A program made the position numbers and the translations under genes. Shown piece by piece: positions 12,965 through 21,086 of a DNA stretch of 32,671 nucleotides. This DNA is from a virus, in IMG/VR virus record IMGVR_UViG_3300046794_000229, positions 1 through 32,671 of that record. The stretch is one strand, 5' to 3'. Under the pieces are notes generated by a model that worked only from the letters and a program-made list of their open reading frames with translations, was not told the origin of the DNA and searched no databases. The first letter of the stretch is position 1. Each line of letters begins with the position of its first letter.

Positions 12965-13137
12965 CCCAGCACGAGATCGCCCTCGCCTGCGCGGCCTGCT
13001 TTGCCGTGGGCTTCATCGGCGGGTTCGCCGGCGGCTTCCGCGTAGCAGCCATGATTCTCGCCGGCGTGCAGCGTGTGCGCGGCGCCCAGCTCCGCGTCGT
13101 GGCTTCGGACGGCAAGCTGCGGGAGGATGCAGCGTGA
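12961..13137 (+). CDS. 58-residue single-pass membrane protein
   Basis: The frame starts MTQHEIALACAACFAVGFIG and continues GFAGGFRVAAMILAGVQ. It gives one Gly/Ala-rich transmembrane helix (about residues 6-36) and a short charged tail. It overlaps rusA upstream (ATGA) and the regulator gene downstream (GTGA). Small membrane proteins at this place are common in phages and their roles are unknown. It is too short and too early in the genome to be confidently called a holin. Confidence 0.65.
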   Translation: MTQHEIALACAACFAVGFIGGFAGGFRVAAMILAGVQRVRGAQLRVVASDGKLREDAA

Positions 13138-13526
13138 CCGAGCGCCGCGACATCGGCTCGCGCCTGGAGAACTGGGCGCGCGTCTACCGTGATTCCACCC
13201 GCGTCGGCATCAGCCCAACCGGCGCCTACTGCGACCAGTTGCGTCGCGAGGCCGAGGGCGAGAAATCCTGTCCGGAGCGTCGACGCTTGGACGAGGCCGA
13301 CGCGGCACTGCTCGAGCGCGGCATGCGCGAGCTTGAGACCAAGCACCGCATGATGCTGTACTGGTGCTACATCCGCCAGGTGCAGCCCGAGGTCGTTTGC
13401 CGCAAGCTAGCGATCGCGCACCGGCCCGCGACTGTCTTCATTAACCTTTTTCGCCAAGCGCAGCGTGCTATCGAGGCAACTGTAGACACTGTAAACACTG
13501 AACCGCCATTTCCATCACTCAACTGA
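13134..13526 (+). CDS. Q/ArpU-like late transcription regulator
   Basis: The 130-residue helical product starts at GTG with an N-terminal segment IGSRLENWARVYRDS. It then has ALLERGMRELETKHRMMLYW followed by CYIRQVQPEVVCRKLAIAHR, which looks like a sigma-4-like helix-turn-helix (a long helix, a short turn, then VCRKLAI). Proteins of this shape, found just before the late operon, act as antiterminators or activators of late genes (Q, ArpU and RinA types). A promoter and three intrinsic terminators downstream fit this role. Which mechanism it uses cannot be told from sequence. Confidence 0.75.
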   Translation: MTERRDIGSRLENWARVYRDSTRVGISPTGAYCDQLRREAEGEKSCPERRRLDEADAALLERGMRELETKHRMMLYWCYIRQVQPEVVCRKLAIAHRPATVFINLFRQAQRAIEATVDTVNTEPPFPSLN

Positions 13527-13548
13527 TGTTGTGCTAGCATAAAAGCAA

Positions 13549-13564
13549 CACGACGGCCGTCGTG
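13549..13564. promoter_or_regulatory. 16-bp perfect palindrome between regulator and accessory gene
   Basis: CACGACGGCCGTCGTG reads the same on both strands with no spacer. It lies 22 bp after the late regulator stop and 25 bp before the next ATG, just after a possible extended -10 (TGC-TAGCAT at 13532-13540). This is where an operator for the accessory gene would sit. No second copy was noticed in the window. Confidence 0.45.
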
Positions 13565-13589
13565 AGCAAAACCATAACTGGAGAAGAAT

Positions 13590-13940
13590 ATGGTGAAAGT
13601 AGATGGTGTAGATGTTGTTTTCTCGAAAACTTTGATCCTGTCGAAAAGCGAGACCGCAGTCATGCGTCCACAGGAACTGATGGGCCTCGGGGTCCAGTTG
13701 AAAGCGAAGAGCGATCCCACAGACTTGCAGTACAGCTCTCGACGCGTCGACGAGACAACGGTAGAGGTATCTTTTCCGTTTGTACCAGGAAACGCTCAAT
13801 ATTTCGAAGTTGAGGAGCTTGCACGTTGGGAGGGCGGGAAGTTCAAACTGCGCTTCGTAGGACAGCCGCCACTCGGAGACGTTGTCGCGGTTCATGTCGA
13901 CATTTATGTCGAGCGCAATCCAAACTACGGTCCGAGGTAA
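13590..13940 (+). CDS. lower-GC accessory protein, unknown
   Basis: The 116-residue product begins MVKVDGVDVVFSKTLILSKS. It is mainly beta-strand with regularly alternating hydrophobics (TTVEVSFPFV, YFEVEELARW, KFKLRFVGQ, VVAVHVDIYVERN). The ATG follows GGAGAAGAAT. Codon use is visibly less GC-biased than in its neighbours, it has its own upstream palindrome, and it sits between the late regulator and the late promoter, where lambdoid phages insert extra genes. It is probably an independent accessory gene. No family recognised. Confidence 0.7.
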   Translation: MVKVDGVDVVFSKTLILSKSETAVMRPQELMGLGVQLKAKSDPTDLQYSSRRVDETTVEVSFPFVPGNAQYFEVEELARWEGGKFKLRFVGQPPLGDVVAVHVDIYVERNPNYGPR

Positions 13941-13957
13941 AAATTTCCGAAAGTCAC

Positions 13958-13986
13958 TTGACAGCCGGAAATCTCAGCAGTACATT
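13958..13986 (+). promoter_or_regulatory. late promoter candidate (PR'-like)
   Basis: TTGACA (13958-13963), a 17-bp spacer and TACATT (13981-13986) form a good sigma70 promoter just after the accessory gene. It is the last strong promoter-like sequence before terminase and is followed about 80 bp later by an intrinsic terminator, the PR'/tR' arrangement of Q-controlled late operons. Confidence 0.65.
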
Positions 13987-14068
13987 CCCAGCAACAATTA
14001 ATTTCCGTCAGTCACGACGCGTATCGGTTGCCTGTAGGCAGCCCCCGGCGTGAACGACAAATCGAAAG

Positions 14069-14099
14069 CCCTGCGATCAGCGATGACGCGGGGTTTTTT
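14069..14099 (+). terminator. intrinsic terminator, first of three before terminase
   Basis: CCCTGCG (14069-14075) pairs with CGCGGGG (14087-14093) including one G-U, with an 11-nt loop, followed by six T. It would stop leader transcripts from the late promoter unless antiterminated. The following 470 bp hold two more terminators and one short reading frame, and no other recognised gene. Confidence 0.8.
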
Positions 14100-14303
14100 G
14101 CTTTCTTGCCTCGGCCTGACCAGCCGGGAACAGCAGCGGCACCATGAGGCATCACACGCATGCTGATTGACGTCCAGGACGGCGCTGCCCGCCCTTCCTG
14201 GTTGGGCAGCCCGACAGTCAGCAGCCGTGTGGTGAACGCACGATCAACCTCTCCCGGCCACGTGCCCTACCTGCGTTGCGTCTCACCACACCCTCTTCCC
14301 CTT

Positions 14304-14325
14304 GCCCGCTCGCGTGGGCTTTTTT
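14304..14325 (+). terminator. intrinsic terminator, second of three
   Basis: GCCCGC (14304-14309), a TCGC loop and GTGGGC (14314-14319) form a 6-bp stem with one G-U pair, followed by six T. A further stem without a T-run (GCTGCCC 14184-14190 with GGGCAGC 14204-14210) lies upstream. Confidence 0.75.
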
Positions 14326-14338
14326 ATTCCGAGGCCAT

Positions 14339-14440
14339 ATGCCATTCGAGATGACCGATCCGGCACTACGCCGCTGGCTACTGGTTCTCCACCAGGTCAA
14401 GTCGATGCGCGGCACGATGCGCATGCGCCCTGCTTCCTGA
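14339..14440 (+). CDS. possible 33-residue peptide
   Basis: A short frame MPFEMTDPALRRWLLVLHQV ending RMRPAS begins 13 bp after a terminator T-run, with GAGG 5 bp from the ATG. The sequence looks protein-like (amphipathic RRWLLVLHQVKSMRG) and the start signal is good, but no homologue is recalled. It lies between two terminators in front of terminase, so it would be expressed only with antitermination. Confidence 0.4.
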   Translation: MPFEMTDPALRRWLLVLHQVKSMRGTMRMRPAS

Positions 14441-14491
14441 GTTCTCCGTACCATCCCTGTGTCTCCAGCGCCTCCGATCAGGGGCGATTTC

Positions 14492-14528
14492 GGCCCGGCC
14501 GCCCACTAGCGCGCCGGGCCATTTTTTT
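14492..14528 (+). terminator. intrinsic terminator, third of three
   Basis: GGCCCGGC (14492-14499) and GCCGGGCC (14513-14520) form a strong 8-bp stem followed by A and seven T, ending 11 bp before the terminase start. Confidence 0.85.
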
Positions 14529-14539
14529 GACCGAACACC

Positions 14540-14947
14540 ATGACCGCGACCACCTACACGCCGGAGCTTGGCGCGAAGTTCTGCGCCGCCATGGCCTCCA
14601 CCACCGACAGCATCGCGACCATCTGCAAGCGGAAGGGCATGCCCAGCAAGGCGACCGTGTTTCGCTGGCGCGCCAACATCCCCGAGTTCGCCACGATGTA
14701 CGAGGCCGCGAAGGTCGAGCAGCTGTACGGCGGCATCGAGGAATGCACTGAGATCGCGGACAAGGCGCCGCTGACGCCTGAGGGCATCCAGAAAGCAAAG
14801 CTGCGCATCGACACGCGCATCAAGGTGGCCCAGCGCCTGAAGCCGAAGGAGTTCGGCGACAAGGTCGACCTGAACCACGGCGGCCAGGACGGCAACCCGA
14901 TCGCGACCAACGTCACCTTCAAGATTGTCCGGCCAGATGGAAATTGA
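14540..14947 (+). CDS. terS: terminase small subunit
   Basis: The 135-residue product should recognise phage DNA and load the large subunit. It has an N-terminal HTH-like segment (CAAMASTTDSIATICKRKGM, then SKATVFRWRANIPEF, about residues 15-50), a helical oligomerisation part (EQLYGGIEECTEIAD, KAKLRIDTRIKVAQRLKPKE) and a short C-terminal tail. This order matches Sf6/BPP-1-type small terminases. It is the first late structural gene and overlaps the large subunit gene by 11 bp. Confidence 0.9.
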   Translation: MTATTYTPELGAKFCAAMASTTDSIATICKRKGMPSKATVFRWRANIPEFATMYEAAKVEQLYGGIEECTEIADKAPLTPEGIQKAKLRIDTRIKVAQRLKPKEFGDKVDLNHGGQDGNPIATNVTFKIVRPDGN

Positions 14948-16361
14948 GCTGTTCGAAGCCTTCGAGTTCCTCCTCTACCCGAAGCGGATCAAGGTGACGT
15001 TCGGCGGCCGCGGCGGCGCCAAGTCGGAGGAGATCGCCGAAATCCTCGTTTGGAACGCCTGGGCGAACGGCAAGAAGATCCTGTGCGGCCGCGAGTTCCA
15101 GAATTCGATGGAGGAATCCAGCTACGCGCTGATCGTCGCGAAGATCGAGAAATTCGGCCTGCAGGGCTTCTTCGACGTGCAGCGGGACGGCATCTACGGC
15201 CGTAACGGCTCGTGCTTCAAATTCGTGGGACTGTCGCGCAACGTCACATCGCTGAAATCGAAGTTCGGCTACGACATCGTCTGGATCGAAGAGGCCGAGA
15301 ACGTCGCCGAGGACAGCTGGAAGGTGCTGATTCCGACCATTCGCGCTGCTGGTTCCGAAATCTGGATCAGCTTCAACCCGAACGAGCCGGACGCGCCGAC
15401 GTACAAGCGCTTCGTGCTGCCCTACATCGAGCACATCAACCGCGAAATCGCCGCCGGCCGCCCTGGCTTCTTCGAGGACGACTACACGTACGTGCGCAAG
15501 GTCTCGTACCGCGACAACCCCCGCTTCCCCGAGGTGCTGCGCATCGAGATGGAGCGCGACAAGGCCGCAAACTTCAAGAAGTACCTGCACGTATGGGAAG
15601 GCGAATGCAACGCCGACTACGAGGACTCGGTGATTGAGCCCGAATGGGTCGACGCCGCCATCGACGCGCACACGAGGCTGAAATACAAGCCGCGCGGCGA
15701 CCGTGTCGTCGGGTTCGACCCAGCCGACAGCGGCGCCGACGCGAAGGCGATCACAAAGCGCTACGGCATGCTCGTCGAGGACGTCGCACGCTGGACGGAC
15801 GGCGACATCGACGACGCGATCACGCGCACGTTCGATGACGCCTTCGACTACCGGGCCGACATCATCGTCTACGACAGCATCGGCGTCGGCGCCGGCGTCA
15901 AGGTCGGGCTCAAGGAACGCATCGCCGGCCGCAACATCGACGTGCAGGGCTTCGGCGCGGCCGACTCGCCGTGGCCAGGCCTGTACGAAGAGGATAGGAA
16001 GAACGAGGACGTCTTCCGGAACCTGCGCGCCATGGGCTGGTGGCTCCTGCGCGACCGCTTCAAACGAACATACGAGGCCATCGCCAAGGGCGAATACCAC
16101 GACCCGGCCACGATGATTAGCCTGTCGAGCGGCATTAAGGAACTGCAGCAACTGAAAACCGAGCTGGTCCGCCAGCAGCGTAAGCGCACGGCTGGCTCGA
16201 AGATGATCCAGCTGGTGAGCAAAGACGAGATGCGCGCGAAGAAGATCCCGTCGCCCAACATGGCCGACAGTTTGATGATGTCCTTCATGGTCAAGGACAA
16301 GAAGAAACCTCGCGAACACAAACACGTAATGCCGACCAACGTAGGCGGCTGGATGGGCTAA
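14937..16361 (+). CDS. terL: terminase large subunit
   Basis: The 474-residue product is the ATP-driven packaging motor and headful nuclease. Walker A is GGRGGAKS (residues 23-30), Walker B IVWIEEAE (about 114-121). The RNase H-like nuclease domain shows VVGFDPADSG (Asp261), IIVYDSIGVG (Asp313) and NMADSLMMSF (Asp444). It has the terminase_3 (Sf6/PBSX-type) motif set and normal length. ATG 14937 was chosen over an in-frame TTG at 14925 because the family starts close to the ATPase core; either is possible. Confidence 0.95.
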   Translation: MEIELFEAFEFLLYPKRIKVTFGGRGGAKSEEIAEILVWNAWANGKKILCGREFQNSMEESSYALIVAKIEKFGLQGFFDVQRDGIYGRNGSCFKFVGLSRNVTSLKSKFGYDIVWIEEAENVAEDSWKVLIPTIRAAGSEIWISFNPNEPDAPTYKRFVLPYIEHINREIAAGRPGFFEDDYTYVRKVSYRDNPRFPEVLRIEMERDKAANFKKYLHVWEGECNADYEDSVIEPEWVDAAIDAHTRLKYKPRGDRVVGFDPADSGADAKAITKRYGMLVEDVARWTDGDIDDAITRTFDDAFDYRADIIVYDSIGVGAGVKVGLKERIAGRNIDVQGFGAADSPWPGLYEEDRKNEDVFRNLRAMGWWLLRDRFKRTYEAIAKGEYHDPATMISLSSGIKELQQLKTELVRQQRKRTAGSKMIQLVSKDEMRAKKIPSPNMADSLMMSFMVKDKKKPREHKHVMPTNVGGWMG

Positions 16362-16386
16362 GACACGCCCAACGAAAGGAATAGAA

Positions 16387-17799
16387 ATGCCGACTGTGAA
16401 TATTCTCGCAGGGACCGTCTGCGCGCCGCAATTCGTGGCCCCGGGCGCGCTCGTAAGCGTATCGCCCGCGGCGGGCGGCTCAGCGCTCGTCGAATACACC
16501 ACCGCCGACGCCGCCTCGATCGTGAATGGCGTGGCAACTTGGGCGGCCTGGGCGATGGGCGCCGTGACCGCGGCCGCCGCCGATCTGTGCAACAAGGCGG
16601 CCTACGTGCGCGTGACAGCGCTCGGGGGCGCCGCATCGTTGACCGTCGACTCAGTGCCACTGGCAGGCTCGCTGGCGTTCCTCCAGCAAGACTGGGGCGC
16701 CGTCAACCTCAGCTCTGTGCAGCAGAACGCAAAACCCGGCGTCTTCAACGCTTCCCCGGCGAACCTGACCCGGTGGCGCAAGGCTCTCGCAGGCGTCCGC
16801 GCCGGGACCGGCAGGGCAAAGCTCGCGCTGATCGGTGACTCCACCACGGCTGGCACCGGTTCATCCGGCGGCGGCACGAACAACGCCGTTGCGGCGTCCT
16901 ACCCTTCGTTTGTGGCATCGATCCTGAGCTCGTTTTACATTGCAGCGACCGCGGCCTCGTCCTGGGGCAGGAACATGCTGCCTGCGACCGACCCGCGCGT
17001 GGCCGCGCCCAACTGGGTGCAGTCCTCGTACGTGCTGAACGGTAATAGCATGCGCGCCAACGGTATTACCGACACCATGACGTTTACGCCCGGGGTGTCG
17101 TGGGACACGGCCGAGGTCTGGTATGCCGACCTGGCGGGCAGCGGCACGTTCACTGTCAACGCCGATGGCGGCGCTGCGCTGGCGACCGTGACCCCCAGCG
17201 GCACAGGGGCGATCAAGAAAGTCACGATCACGAAGGCGCTCGGTACCAGCGTGCTGGGCGTCGCCCGGACAAGCGGCGGATCCGTCTACATCGCGGGGAT
17301 GGTGACGTACGACTCGACCAGCAAGAAGGTCGACGTGCTCAACCTCGGCTGGCATGGGTCGAAGGTGGCGGATTGGGCAACGGCCAACGCTTCGTATATC
17401 AACAACGTGACGCCAGCGTCCAACATCACGCAGGTCGCACCGGACCTGTCGGTGATCTGCCTGACTATCAATGACTGGGGCAACACAACTGACCTGGTGA
17501 CTTACAAGACCAACCTGCAGACCATCGTCAGCGCAGCGCTGACGACAGGCGACGTAGTACTGGTGTCCGGGGTGCCGTCGAGCACGTCGTCGGCGAGCGT
17601 CGCGCAGCAGGCCCGCTACATCGACGTGATGAAGCAGGTAGCCGTCGCGAACAACACGCCTTTCATCAATCTTACCCAGCGGTTCGTTTCGTACGACACA
17701 ACCAACGCGCTCGGCCTGTACTCGGATACGTTGCACCCGACTGGCGCCGGCTATGCGGACGTGGCCCAGGCGATTACGAATGTAATCGGTGCGCCATGA
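16387..17799 (+). CDS. SGNH/GDSL esterase, probably a virion enzyme
   Basis: The 470-residue product has an N-terminal Ala/Val-rich beta domain (residues 1-125), like decoration modules of phage proteins. An SGNH hydrolase domain follows: LIGDSTTAGTG with nucleophile Ser152, CLTINDWGN (Asn362, block III) and YSDTLHPTGAGY (Asp447/His450, block V). Such enzymes remove acetyl or other acyl groups from polysaccharides, so it may trim host capsule or O-antigen. No signal peptide is seen. It lies between the terminase and portal genes, an uncommon place. RBS GAAAGGAA precedes the ATG. Confidence 0.85.
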   Translation: MPTVNILAGTVCAPQFVAPGALVSVSPAAGGSALVEYTTADAASIVNGVATWAAWAMGAVTAAAADLCNKAAYVRVTALGGAASLTVDSVPLAGSLAFLQQDWGAVNLSSVQQNAKPGVFNASPANLTRWRKALAGVRAGTGRAKLALIGDSTTAGTGSSGGGTNNAVAASYPSFVASILSSFYIAATAASSWGRNMLPATDPRVAAPNWVQSSYVLNGNSMRANGITDTMTFTPGVSWDTAEVWYADLAGSGTFTVNADGGAALATVTPSGTGAIKKVTITKALGTSVLGVARTSGGSVYIAGMVTYDSTSKKVDVLNLGWHGSKVADWATANASYINNVTPASNITQVAPDLSVICLTINDWGNTTDLVTYKTNLQTIVSAALTTGDVVLVSGVPSSTSSASVAQQARYIDVMKQVAVANNTPFINLTQRFVSYDTTNALGLYSDTLHPTGAGYADVAQAITNVIGAP

Positions 17800-17817
17800 A
17801 AAATGACGGGATAACAC

Positions 17818-19935
17818 ATGGCACGCAAGAAAAAAGAAACGCCGTCCGGTCCCGATAAGATCGTCCAGCAGGCGCAGAAGCGATTCGAGCGCTGCCAGGA
17901 GGTCGAGGGTGAATTCCGCAAGCGCTTCGTCGAAGACGTCCGGTTCGCCAACGGTGATGCTGACAACGGCTGGCAGTGGGACGAGGACATGTCCCAGCGC
18001 CGCAAGCGGATGGGCCGGCCCTGCCTGACCATCAACAAGGTCCGCCAGCACTGCCTGCAGATTATCAACGACGCGAAGCAGAATAAGCCGAGCGTGAAGG
18101 TGCTGCCGATCGACGGCAACGCTGACGTCCAGATCGCAAAAATCCTCGACGGCGTCATCCGCCACATCGAGTACAACTCGCACGCCGAGATCGCCTACGA
18201 CACGGCTACCGAGTTTGCGGTCCAGGGCGGCATCGGCTACTGGCGCATCGTGACCGAGTACGCGCACGACGGCAGCTTCGACCAGGAGATTTTCATCCGC
18301 CGGGTGAAGAACCCGCAGTCGGTCTATCTGGATCCGGACATCCAATCTGGCGACGGCGCGGACGCCAAGTTCGGCTTCGTGTTCGAGGACATGAGCCGTG
18401 AGGAGTTCGAAGCGGCGTATCCGGGCGAGACGGCGGGCGAAATCGTGTTCCCGAGCGAGGGCCAGGGCAATTCCTGGATGGGCAAGGACCGCATTCGCGT
18501 GGCGGAGTATTTCACCAAGGGCGCCAAGAACGACACGCTGGTCGCGCACCCTGCCCGCGGCCCGGTTCTGCTGTCCGAGCTGGACGAGGACGAACGCAAG
18601 GCCGTCGAGGGCGACGAGTCGATCAAGCGACGCACCGTCGAGCAGCCGACCATCACCTGGTACAAGATCGCCGGCGATAAGGTGATCGACACCCGCGAGT
18701 GGCCGGGCCGCTATATCCCGATCGTGCGCGTCATCGGCGAGGAAATCGACATCGACGGCAAGATCGAGCGCAAGGGACACGTGCGCCCGCTGAAAGACCC
18801 GCAGCGCATGTACAACTTCATGTCGTCCGCGCAGACCGAGTTCATTGCACTGCAGACGAAGACGCCGTACGTGGCGCCGGCCGAGGCTATCGAGGGCTAC
18901 GAGTCAATGTGGGCGAACGCGAACCACGAGAACGCGCCGTACCTACCCTACAACAGCGTGACCGAAGACGGACGCGAAATCCCGCGTCCGCAGCGTGAGC
19001 AGCCGCCCGTCGGCGCGCAGGCCTACCTGACCGCGATGCAGACCGCGCAGCAGGAACTGATGATGGCTTCGGGCCAGTACCAGGAGAACTTTGGCCAGCA
19101 GAGCAACGCGGACGCCGGCGTGGCGATCCAGGCGCGGCAACGGCAGGGCGACAAGGCCACCTACCACTTCATCGACAACCTGGCGCGCGCGATCCGCTTC
19201 ACCGGCCGCATCCTGGTCGACCTGATTCCGAAGGTCTACGACACCGCGCGTGTGCTGCGCATCGTCGGCGAGGACGGCAGCGAGCAGTTCGCGCAGATCG
19301 ACCCAGATCAGGCGCATCCGGTCGGGGACCAGAACGGCCAGCCGGTGCAGATGAGCCCGAACGAGAAGCCCTCTCCAGAGCAGGCTGCACAGCTGATCTA
19401 CAACCCGGGCATCGGGCGATACGACGTGACGGTCGAGGTCGGCCCGAGCTTCGAGACGCGCCGCGCCGAGGCGTTCCACGCGCTGTCGCAGATCATCGGC
19501 CAGAACGAGGAGCTGATGAACAAGGTCGGCGACCTGCTGTTCAAAGCCGCGGACTTCCCGATGGCCCAGGACGTGGCCGAGCGTCTGCGCCGCGCCATCC
19601 CACCTGCGCTACTGGGCGATGGTCCGAGCCCGGCCGAGCAGGACATGCAACAGAAGATGGCGCACATGGGCCAGATGATCGAGCACCTGTCGCAGATGCT
19701 GCAGGAGGCGCGCGAGGGCCGCGAGCAGCAGGAAGTGAACATCAAGAGCTACGACGCCGAGACCAAGCGCATACAGGCGCTGGGCCCGGTTGATCCAGCG
19801 CTTGTATCGCACCTGGCGACGCAGGTCGTCATGCAGATGATGCAAAGCGGGCCTCCAGAAGGCCAGCCGCAACCCGAACAGCCGGCGCAAGCCGGTTTTT
19901 TTATGCCTGACCAATCACAAGGACAACCGCAATGA
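17818..19935 (+). CDS. portal protein, P22-type
   Basis: The 705-residue product forms the dodecameric ring through which DNA enters and leaves the head; P22 gp1 is 725 aa. Family signs: the N-terminal helical part (IVQQAQKRFERCQEVEGEF), RPCLTINKVRQHCLQIINDA, the core FAVQGGIGYWRIVTEY, the strand VKNPQSVYLDPDI with DAKFGFVFEDM, and a long helical C-terminus (residues about 545-660). The last 40 residues are Gln/Pro-rich and are read through a terminator-like hairpin. The stop overlaps the next gene (ATGA). Confidence 0.92.
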   Translation: MARKKKETPSGPDKIVQQAQKRFERCQEVEGEFRKRFVEDVRFANGDADNGWQWDEDMSQRRKRMGRPCLTINKVRQHCLQIINDAKQNKPSVKVLPIDGNADVQIAKILDGVIRHIEYNSHAEIAYDTATEFAVQGGIGYWRIVTEYAHDGSFDQEIFIRRVKNPQSVYLDPDIQSGDGADAKFGFVFEDMSREEFEAAYPGETAGEIVFPSEGQGNSWMGKDRIRVAEYFTKGAKNDTLVAHPARGPVLLSELDEDERKAVEGDESIKRRTVEQPTITWYKIAGDKVIDTREWPGRYIPIVRVIGEEIDIDGKIERKGHVRPLKDPQRMYNFMSSAQTEFIALQTKTPYVAPAEAIEGYESMWANANHENAPYLPYNSVTEDGREIPRPQREQPPVGAQAYLTAMQTAQQELMMASGQYQENFGQQSNADAGVAIQARQRQGDKATYHFIDNLARAIRFTGRILVDLIPKVYDTARVLRIVGEDGSEQFAQIDPDQAHPVGDQNGQPVQMSPNEKPSPEQAAQLIYNPGIGRYDVTVEVGPSFETRRAEAFHALSQIIGQNEELMNKVGDLLFKAADFPMAQDVAERLRRAIPPALLGDGPSPAEQDMQQKMAHMGQMIEHLSQMLQEAREGREQQEVNIKSYDAETKRIQALGPVDPALVSHLATQVVMQMMQSGPPEGQPQPEQPAQAGFFMPDQSQGQPQ
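19882..19902 (+). terminator. terminator-like hairpin inside the portal gene
   Basis: CCGGC (19882-19886), GCAA loop and GCCGG (19891-19895), then seven T (19896-19902). It has the form of an intrinsic terminator but is translated as PAQAGFF within the portal frame, whose stop is at 19935. Confidence 0.7.
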
Positions 19936-20240
19936 GCTTTCCCGGCCTTCTGCAAGACCTGGGCTCCAGCCCGGCGCCCGTCATGGGCTTCTACCGCATC
20001 GCGCAGACGTTGACGCCGACCGCCGTCGGGGCCAACACCACCAGCGAGCAGACGTTCGCCGTGCCGGGCGTGATGCCTGGCGACTCGGTCGACATCAACA
20101 AGGCGTCGCACCAGACCGGCCTCGGCATCCTGAACGTGGTCGTGAAGAACCCGAACCAACTGTCGATCACCTACGTGAACACGACCGGCGGCAGCATCAC
20201 GCCGACCAGCGAGCAATACATCATCGGCGGCATGCGTTAA
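19932..20240 (+). CDS. small beta-rich structural protein
   Basis: The 102-residue product starts MSFPGLLQDLGSSPAPVMGF and consists mainly of short strands with Gly turns (TFAVPGVMPGDSVDINK, GILNVVVKNPNQLSITYV, SITPTSEQYIIGG). Small proteins of this type next to portal genes are often head-decoration or stabilising proteins; that role is inferred. It overlaps the portal stop (ATGA) and is followed by a strong terminator. Confidence 0.7.
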   Translation: MSFPGLLQDLGSSPAPVMGFYRIAQTLTPTAVGANTTSEQTFAVPGVMPGDSVDINKASHQTGLGILNVVVKNPNQLSITYVNTTGGSITPTSEQYIIGGMR

Positions 20241-20261
20241 GCATCGCCGCTCTCCGGATCC

Positions 20262-20292
20262 GGGCCGCTTCCAGCTATGGAGCGGCCCTTTT
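20262..20292 (+). terminator. intrinsic terminator before the scaffold gene
   Basis: GGGCCGCT (20262-20269) pairs with AGCGGCCC (20281-20288) and is followed by TTTT. It lies between the small structural gene and the scaffold gene. Confidence 0.8.
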
Positions 20293-20339
20293 GTTTGACC
20301 GTACCGGCGCGTATCACCGGGCCCTTTCTTGGCCAGACC

Positions 20340-21071
20340 ATGCAAACCGAAGACCAGACCAACCCGCTGCAATCTGCATCGCCTACGGACACCGAACAGG
20401 CGCAAACGCTCGCCCAAACCAGCCCGGAATCGAGCACCGAGCAAACCGCGCAAGGCACCGAGCCGCCGCAGGAAGACCCCAAGCCCAAGACCGACTGGGC
20501 GCAACGGCGCATCGGAGAACTCACGCGGAAGATGCGCGAGGAACAACGACAGCGCGAAGCCCTCGCCGCCGAACTGGCCCAGTACCGACAGCCGACCGAG
20601 CAGCAACAAGGCCAGCAGCCGGCAGCACCGGACATCGACCAGCTCGTCGAGCAGCGCGCCGCCGCGAAGATCGCGGACCAGAACTTCAACCAGGCCTGCA
20701 ATCGCGTGTTCCAGGAAGGCGTGAAGGCTGATCCGAACTTCGAGGCGAACCTCCGCACGCTGCAAAACGTCGGCGAGATCAGCCGCGATTTCCTCGAAGT
20801 CGTGACCGACATGGACGAGGGCCACAAGGTTCTCAACCACCTCGGCGCGAACCCCGACGAGGCCGACCGGATCCTGTCGCTTCCTCCGCTCAAGCAGGCG
20901 CGCGAACTGGCCAAGCTCGAAGCATCCCTGAGCAAGGCCGCGCCGCCGCCCCCTGTATCGAAAGCACCCGCCCCGATTACCCCTGTCGGCAGCAGGACGA
21001 CCCCGGCCGAGCCGGAAGAGTTCGCGTCGCCGGCCGAGTACATCGCGTGGCGCAAACAAAACCGTAAATGA
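20340..21071 (+). CDS. scaffolding protein
   Basis: The 243-residue acidic, Gln/Pro/Ala-rich protein begins MQTEDQTNPLQSASPTDTEQ. It has a disordered N-terminus (1-60), a coiled-coil segment (RRIGELTRKMREEQRQREAL, about 66-85, then LAAELAQYRQ), a helical centre and a basic C-terminal end (AWRKQNRK). Position directly before the coat gene and this composition fit a P22 gp8-type scaffold, which guides coat assembly and binds coat through its C-terminal basic helix. An in-frame start at 20277 lies within a terminator and is rejected. Confidence 0.85.
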   Translation: MQTEDQTNPLQSASPTDTEQAQTLAQTSPESSTEQTAQGTEPPQEDPKPKTDWAQRRIGELTRKMREEQRQREALAAELAQYRQPTEQQQGQQPAAPDIDQLVEQRAAAKIADQNFNQACNRVFQEGVKADPNFEANLRTLQNVGEISRDFLEVVTDMDEGHKVLNHLGANPDEADRILSLPPLKQARELAKLEASLSKAAPPPPVSKAPAPITPVGSRTTPAEPEEFASPAEYIAWRKQNRK

Positions 21072-21086
21072 TAAGGAAGTAGCAAC

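Noticed and set aside
12961-13137. Holin for the small membrane protein after rusA
   Set aside because: Only one TM segment, no endolysin next to it, and it lies in the early operon before the late regulator.
14160-14354. Rightward open frame of 64 codons before terminase
   Set aside because: It runs through two hairpins including an intrinsic terminator, has no ribosome site and an unstructured Pro/Ser/Arg composition.
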